From contig DJVU01000091.1 in assembly GCA_002441345.1 (NCBI GenBank), positions 11,591 to 22,435 of the forward strand: a DNA stretch of 10,845 nt. Direction: 5' to 3'. Origin of the DNA: Bacteroidales bacterium UBA6248 (GTDB lineage: Bacteria > Bacteroidota > Bacteroidia > Bacteroidales > Lentimicrobiaceae). Positions within the stretch are counted from its first letter, which is position 1; every line of letters begins with the position of its first letter. Shown piece by piece: positions 8,601 to 10,845 of the stretch. Both the position numbers and the translations under genes were made by a program. The notes below the pieces were generated by a model that worked only from the letters and a program-made list of their open reading frames with translations, was not told the origin of the DNA and searched no databases.

Positions 8601-8712
8601 TCGTCTTGTTATTTTTAGCACCGGCAGTATAAACTGAAAATCCGGATGTCAGGGCTGAAGCTGCTGCCAGCGTCAGCAGAAGGCTGAAAGCCGCGATTAT
8701 ATATTTTTTCAT
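2632..8712 (-). CDS. Large bacterial alpha-2-macroglobulin family protein lacking the thioester motif
   Basis: A 2026-residue exported protein of the bacterial A2M family, whose classical members trap proteases in the periplasm. Signal peptide: KK at 2-3, hydrophobic core 5-18, likely cleavage after Ala20; no lipobox Cys, so unlike E. coli YfhM it is not a lipoprotein. Residues about 40-480 form a helical N-terminal region common to Bacteroidota A2Ms. Macroglobulin domains follow, with the MG2 signature DRSLYRPGQ at 618-626 and MYDASLDA before residue 1200. A flexible linker rich in Asp, Pro and Gln (1197-1249) precedes the A2M domain, marked by LNETAFFYPHL from 1250 and PEALTRW. The thioester-domain region (about 1465-1800) has the usual NGGWPWF (1580-1586), but the CxEQ site is NSDA (1480-1483). 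The C-terminal bMG10 domain (about 1889-2026) has LEYVHLKSMRAAGFEPV and YLPKGTWVFEY. Only four Cys: 87, 362, 378, 2008. Family assignment is certain; covalent trapping is unlikely; target unknown. Confidence 0.95.
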   Translation of the reverse strand: MKKYIIAAFSLLLTLAAASALTSGFSVYTAGAKNNKTMKFTGQQKDIWKTVDSLVAKGLPQSALDLVNAYLPETEKEGNMPEFLKACIYQLRLRSDFEENYIENYIGETEKNLSLKAEPARQVLSSILAELYWQYYQQNRYRILDQTVMQNELSTDMATWDARRFVVKVSQLYHASLANAALLQSVSLKGYDPILETAEGSKKFRPTLYDFLAHRAIDFFMNDEASLTRPVKPFTMQNPGLLAESAVFTELSLVTTDTLSFYYQALQVAQAVEKFHTGTGDPLPLLDAALKRLDFVRTKGNITQADSLYLATLLRLEEKYRGNAAAADVIEKIARYWLGTEEFIEAPKEESTGNYVIAREWCLKAIEQYPGSDGAINCKLILNSIEAPSLNITLGREVVPGREFPMLVNFRNIPQLWLRLIKLDYDENANLKQELYSERLVEKYLKLKPIKEWSVRLPEAGDYKSHSAEAIHPATEAGYHLLIVSSNSDFNPKSSPVAMQDFWSSALSYVNRRNTDGSGVFRVLNRETGEPLKDVKVQTFSREYNYQLRRNERKNGDVYRSDAEGMFLVKNAGERNYRNLSFDFTLGNDRLVAGNYFMPYRDGRQSTGEKTRTFLFTDRSLYRPGQTIHFKGIVVGTEEDNNRIITGAKSTVSLFDANGRELSSLDLTSNKYGSYSGSFVLPVSGPGGQYRIDTRSGSVWFNVEEYKRPRFEVKFLPVRGSYRLNEQVSVSGRAETYTGVPVSGAAVSYRVVRSVSWPFFRFGWGFRPFHRPESEIANGTLTTEADGTFSINFTAAPDPQAPRKNNPLFTYTIYSDVTDINGETRSATTVVQVSNKAMLADLSVPGIILREAGGSYRLSTTNLNGEKTPAEVSVEVFILKENARFTRPRMWGAPDTAIHTRGEFIRRLPSDVYLNEDESPGEKGNSVFRKNYHTANDSMVSFPGLENWEPGRYLISLSTMDAFGEQVTVDKVVRIISPKSKKAPANEALWAYLLTPEPKAGETIRLLTASAIKNAQLYFEVMIQEKPVHQERVKISQAQEVLTFRIPETFTGDIKISLTLVNDNRSYSYSTTVNVPDSRHQLNVAFETFRSPLLPGGTEKWKLKITDPGQKPLNAELLAGMYDASLDAILPHNWYFTLSGKQYNNPEWETRSAFAVGTGFTLPGMINEPVYPAIRGYDALNWFGYGMFAGYVRGAGMRSGRMMKNAEETVVLEMAFALDADDSDGLTNDPAQALPAPEPQVQSPQIRRNLNETAFFYPHLTTSADGEVQVEFTVPEALTRWNFMGLAHTEGLRYGLFSKEVVTRKELMVTPNLPRFFRESDKMTIQTKISSLAVNPVQGSARLELFDALTMKPVDADFGNVFSSKPFELEPSGNTVVEWDIEIPEGLEAVMVRITAVAGNHSDGEEAMLPVLTNRMLVTETLPLPISGNETRSFNFNKLIDQPGGSKTLRNHRLTLEFTSNPAWYAVQALPYLAEQTNENSDAVFNRLYANSLASYIANSSPKIRAVFESWKNLSPEALLSNLEKNQELKAMVLEETPWLMEGKNESEQRQRIALLFDVNRMASLQESGMRKLQQMQSANGGWPWFEGMPESRYITQLVMTGFGRLHYLKVIDLKQDGASREMISRANDYLSIRLTEDYDRIMKEHPKDFDKLYPGQEHLQYLFASSYLQNVIRKDEKASEAIAYFGNQARKFWTSQGLYAQGMVALWAGRNGDLKTANAIMKSLRERSLIHPELGMYWRDNRGGYFWYQAPVETQALLIELFEEFGNDPKAVDQMKTWLLKQKQTQRWGTSQATADAVYALLLRGGDWLQTETGISVTMGGKAVEMSSPDNKPEAGTGYVKTIWQGSEIEPEMGKIDVSKSTVGPAWGAVYWQYFENLDKISEHDSPLKISSRLYLKTNTDAGPVLEEISGEKPVRVGQQVVVRVELRSDRDLEYVHLKSMRAAGFEPVNTLSGYRWKGGLGYYENTRDAASNFFFNYLPKGTWVFEYTLTAAQKGSFSNGINSVQCMYAPEFSAHSEGIRVEIR

Positions 8713-8799
8713 AGGAAAGGGTGATTGTTTTCAAGGCAGAACCCCGGTTATTATGGTTGATATCTTTCAAAAGGAACACGTTGTATGATGCAAGGTAAC

Positions 8800-8815
8800 G
8801 CATATTTCCATATGC
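8800..8815. repeat. Inverted repeat GCATAT-ttcc-ATATGC
   Basis: A 6-bp perfect inverted repeat with a 4-nt spacer begins about 5 bp after the DUF3108 stop codon, in the 108-bp gap before the A2M start. It is AT-rich and no T-run follows on the minus strand, so it is a poor terminator. It could be a weak transcript structure or an operator-like site; on the minus strand TACCTTG just beyond it loosely resembles a -7 box. Confidence 0.3.
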
Positions 8816-8820
8816 TTTTC

Positions 8821-9657
8821 CTATTTTTTTGATGCCGCTCCGTTCCCGTTTCCCTGTGTAACGCGGGCCGTTACCGGATTTCTCACTCCTTCGTAACCGA
8901 CGAGTTCCATTTTTACGGAACCAACGATAACGGCCGATTTTACCATTACCGGAAGGCGGTTGAGATCATCGGTAATAAACAATTCCATGGGATAAGGTTC
9001 GCTGAATACTTCTCCTTTGATTACCATTGGTTTAAATTTCAGGCAATTGAAGGTGCCAAGTTCGGTTTTCAGTTGTTCGCGTCCCAGAAAAACGATTTTT
9101 GATACATACAGGCTGTCGTCGAGGTAAAACGAGAGTGGAAAGGATTCGTTTGGCTTTACGTCCGAAATGTCAAGGGTACGGGCATAGTAAAACACCGAAA
9201 GGATGTCCTGGGTATTTACCGGAATTTTTTTGACTGCATTCCGGCTGATTGCCAAACCGTTGTTTTGCCTGAAGGTAACTTCATCGTCTTTTTTGTAACC
9301 GCCTTCACGGGTCCTCCGGATAAAATACCAGGGAATTATGGCTTCACGGTCAATAAAAGTCTCAAAACGGTCATCCACTTTAAAAAACAGATTAAAAGCG
9401 CCTTTCGATTGTCCGGCTCCTACAATGTGGTAGGTGTCTCTTCCGCTTTTGGTAACCGGACTGTCTTTCACCTCAAGGCTGGCTTCACCGGCGGTGACTT
9501 TCCCGGTTAGGAGGGATTGGTAGTAAACCCTGAAGGTAAGCTTCTCCCCGTGTGTGAATGCCTGATTTTCAATTTTTCTCAAAGGCTGAGCGTAGCTGAC
9601 CGGGATACCGGAAACCCCACAGAAAACGGTGAATATAATGACGATTATTCTATTCAT
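8821..9657 (-). CDS. DUF3108-family exported protein
   Basis: A 278-residue protein matching the Bacteroidota DUF3108 pattern: the mature protein opens with AFTHGEKLTFRVYYQ and a following GEASLEV strand, then GRDTYHIVGAGQSKGAFNLFFKVDDRFETFID, and later the GTFNCLKFKP and LFITDDLNRLPVMV stretches typical of the family's C-terminal half. The fold is expected to be a beta-rich single domain in the periplasm or on the outer membrane; its biochemical role is not known. Signal peptide: Arg3, hydrophobic core 4-20, likely signal peptidase I site after Ala23 (SYA-Q). The Cys at 13 is not in a lipobox. The tail (about 262-278) is Gly/Asn/Lys-rich and probably disordered. Start ATG 9657-9655 is supported by the signal peptide. 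It lies 231 bp downstream of leuS and 108 bp upstream of the A2M gene on the same strand, so joint transcription with A2M is plausible. Confidence 0.85.
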   Translation of the reverse strand: MNRIIVIIFTVFCGVSGIPVSYAQPLRKIENQAFTHGEKLTFRVYYQSLLTGKVTAGEASLEVKDSPVTKSGRDTYHIVGAGQSKGAFNLFFKVDDRFETFIDREAIIPWYFIRRTREGGYKKDDEVTFRQNNGLAISRNAVKKIPVNTQDILSVFYYARTLDISDVKPNESFPLSFYLDDSLYVSKIVFLGREQLKTELGTFNCLKFKPMVIKGEVFSEPYPMELFITDDLNRLPVMVKSAVIVGSVKMELVGYEGVRNPVTARVTQGNGNGAASKK

Positions 9658-9683
9658 CAGAACAGTTTAGGGAACAGGTTCGC

Positions 9684-9706
9684 AAAAAGCATTCCAAAAC
9701 GGGAAT
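9684..9706 (-). terminator. Weak hairpin plus T5 upstream of the DUF3108 gene
   Basis: On the minus strand ATTCC (9706-9702) pairs with GGAAT (9695-9691) around a 6-nt loop, followed after GC by TTTTT (9688-9684). The geometry is that of an intrinsic terminator, but the stem has only five pairs. It sits about 30-50 bp before the DUF3108 start, so it could end leuS read-through or attenuate DUF3108 transcription. Confidence 0.33.
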
Positions 9707-9833
9707 AGCCTTTAGTTTAACAATTGAAAGGGATCAATGTTACCCGCAAAGAGGAGAAGGGTGTATAATTCAATAGTAAACAGAAACCTCTGTTCCGGCC
9801 GGGCTTGAAACCTGGAAGCAATCCTGTCTGAAT

Positions 9834-9870
9834 ACCCGGGCGGATGCCTGGTTTTCGGGCATGTCCGGGT
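9834..9870 (-). terminator. Long GC-rich hairpin downstream of leuS
   Basis: A 37-nt imperfect hairpin: ACCCGG 9834-9839 pairs with CCGGGT 9865-9870, then after a small asymmetric internal loop ATGCCT 9844-9849 pairs with GGGCAT 9857-9862 (one G-U) around a 7-nt loop. It begins 18 bp past the leuS stop codon, where a terminator or 3'-end structure is expected. There is no T-run after it on the minus strand, so intrinsic termination is uncertain; protection of the leuS mRNA end is an alternative. Confidence 0.45.
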
Positions 9871-9874
9871 GCGA

Positions 9875-9887
9875 AGGTAAATTACCT
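9875..9887. repeat. Palindrome AGGTAA-a-TTACCT next to the leuS stop
   Basis: A 6-bp perfect inverted repeat with a single central base, ending 1 bp from the leuS stop codon. As RNA it can form at most five pairs with a 3-nt loop. Its meaning is unclear; it stands directly before the larger hairpin at 9834-9870. Confidence 0.3.
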
Positions 9888-9888
9888 G

Positions 9889-10845
9889 TTACACCACCAC
9901 GTTCACAATCTTGCCGGGTACAACAATAATTTTCCTTGGCGGTTTTCCTTCAAGCCATTTGGCCGATTCCGGTGCCGATACTACAGCATTTTCTATTTCA
10001 GTAACCGCCAGGCCCAGCGGCAGCTCAAGCTTGAATCGCATCTTTCCGTTGAACGAAACAGGATACGCAAAGGTATTTTCCACAATGAAACTTTCATTGA
10101 ATTCCGGGAAGGCTGTACGCGTTACACTTTCGGTATTACCCAGCAAACTCCATAATTCTTCGGCAATGTGCGGGGCATAGGGCGATATCAGCACGGTAAG
10201 ATCGCTCAGAATGCTTCTGTTGCTGCACTTAAGGTCGGTAAGCTCATTTACACAAATCATAAACGAACTCACTGCAGTGTTGAACGAGAAACGTTCAATA
10301 TCGTCCTGCACCTTTTTGATCGTTCGGTGCAGTACTTTCAGTTCCGCAGCCGATGGGGCACCATTGTCCGTACGGAAGTTGTTGTCGTAATCGTGGTATA
10401 GCTTCCAGAGTTTACGGATAAACCGGAAAACGCCTTCTATGCCGTTGGTGTCCCAGGGCTTTGACTGTTCCAGAGGACCCAGGAACATTTCGTACAAACG
10501 CAGGGTATCGGCTCCGTACCGTTCAATCAGGTCGTCGGGATTTTGTACGTTGTACTTCGATTTCGACATCTTTTCCACTTCCCAGCCGCAAATGTATTTC
10601 CCGTCTTCGAGCAGGAATTCGGCTCCTTCAAACTGTGGCTGCCAGCGTATAAATGCGTCTATGTCGAGTACATCGTTGTGCACAATGTTTACATCCACAT
10701 GGATTGCCTGAACCTCATAGTCTTTCTTCAGGTTGAAGCTTACAAACGTATTGGTACCTGTTACCCTGTAAACAAAATTGGAACGCCCCTGAATCATTCC
10801 CTGGTTGATGAGCTTCTTAAACGGCTCATCTTCAATTGCAAGACC
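9889..10845 (-). CDS. leuS: Leucyl-tRNA synthetase, C-terminal part (cut by window edge)
   Basis: Charges tRNA-Leu with leucine, a cytoplasmic class I synthetase. The frame is open from the right edge (GGT at 10845-10843) to the TAA at 9891-9889, giving 318 residues, about the last third of a Bacteroidota LeuRS. An internal ATG at 10797 is not the start: the codons before it read GLAIEDEPFKKLINQG, which continues as MIQGRSNFVYR, typical LeuRS sequence. The catalytic KMSKS loop is intact at 10572-10558 (residues 92-96 of the fragment), followed by KYNVQNPDDLIERYGADTLR. Next come PWDTNGIEGVFRFIRKLW and the helical anticodon-binding domain with a typical PYAPHIAEELW, and the small C-terminal tRNA-binding domain ending KIVNVVV. 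The HIGH motif and editing domain lie outside the window. The next gene in the same direction starts 231 bp further on. Confidence 0.97.
   Translation of the reverse strand, partial: GLAIEDEPFKKLINQGMIQGRSNFVYRVTGTNTFVSFNLKKDYEVQAIHVDVNIVHNDVLDIDAFIRWQPQFEGAEFLLEDGKYICGWEVEKMSKSKYNVQNPDDLIERYGADTLRLYEMFLGPLEQSKPWDTNGIEGVFRFIRKLWKLYHDYDNNFRTDNGAPSAAELKVLHRTIKKVQDDIERFSFNTAVSSFMICVNELTDLKCSNRSILSDLTVLISPYAPHIAEELWSLLGNTESVTRTAFPEFNESFIVENTFAYPVSFNGKMRFKLELPLGLAVTEIENAVVSAPESAKWLEGKPPRKIIVVPGKIVNVVV

Noticed and set aside
8615..8803. 62-codon minus-strand frame across the A2M start
   Set aside because: Overlaps the A2M signal peptide in another frame, no family resemblance; the A2M start and signal peptide explain the region.
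1..10845. Search for CRISPR arrays, insertion sequences, tRNA/rRNA genes, integrases, toxin-antitoxin or defence genes
   Set aside because: No regularly spaced repeats, transposase or integrase motifs, or tRNA-like cloverleaf ends were recognised on either strand; gene content is chromosomal and envelope-related.

Overview
The window looks like a stretch of chromosome from a member of the Bacteroidota, probably an environmental or anaerobic Bacteroidales/Marinilabiliales-type lineage. Reasons: the LeuRS and AspRS fragments and the alpha-2-macroglobulin (A2M) all read like Bacteroidota versions, start codons lack obvious Shine-Dalgarno sequences, and the few promoter-like signals resemble the TAnnTTTG type rather than sigma-70 boxes. 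Genus cannot be fixed without a search.

Layout from left to right. The 5' two thirds of the first ~200 codons' worth of aspS (aspartyl-tRNA synthetase) run leftward off the window (1-590, minus). A 292-bp divergent spacer follows, then two plus-strand genes for small exported proteins of unknown function: a 238-residue protein with an ordinary signal peptide (883-1599) and a 190-residue predicted lipoprotein (1891-2463). They face, tail to tail, a very large minus-strand gene (2632-8712, 2026 residues) for a bacterial A2M-family protein. Upstream of it on the same strand lies a DUF3108-family exported protein (8821-9657), and then the 3' third of leuS (leucyl-tRNA synthetase, 9889-10845, minus, entering from the right edge).

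How the genes relate. leuS, the DUF3108 gene and the A2M gene are collinear on the minus strand; the DUF3108 and A2M genes are 108 bp apart with no strong terminator visible between them, so they may be one transcription unit for envelope proteins. The spacer after leuS has a long hairpin that may end or process the leuS transcript. The two housekeeping synthetases probably have no functional link to the envelope genes.

The best observation is in the A2M: it keeps the whole family architecture, but the thioester CxEQ motif is replaced by Asn-Ser-Asp-Ala (residues 1480-1483) in an otherwise aligned context, and the whole 2026-residue protein has only four cysteines, none in the thioester-domain region. 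It therefore cannot act as a covalent protease trap of the classical kind. No pbpC (PBP1C), the usual partner of bacterial A2Ms, is in the window. I see no CRISPR, mobile element, RNA gene or defence system; apart from the A2M and the two orphan exported proteins this is an ordinary chromosomal region.
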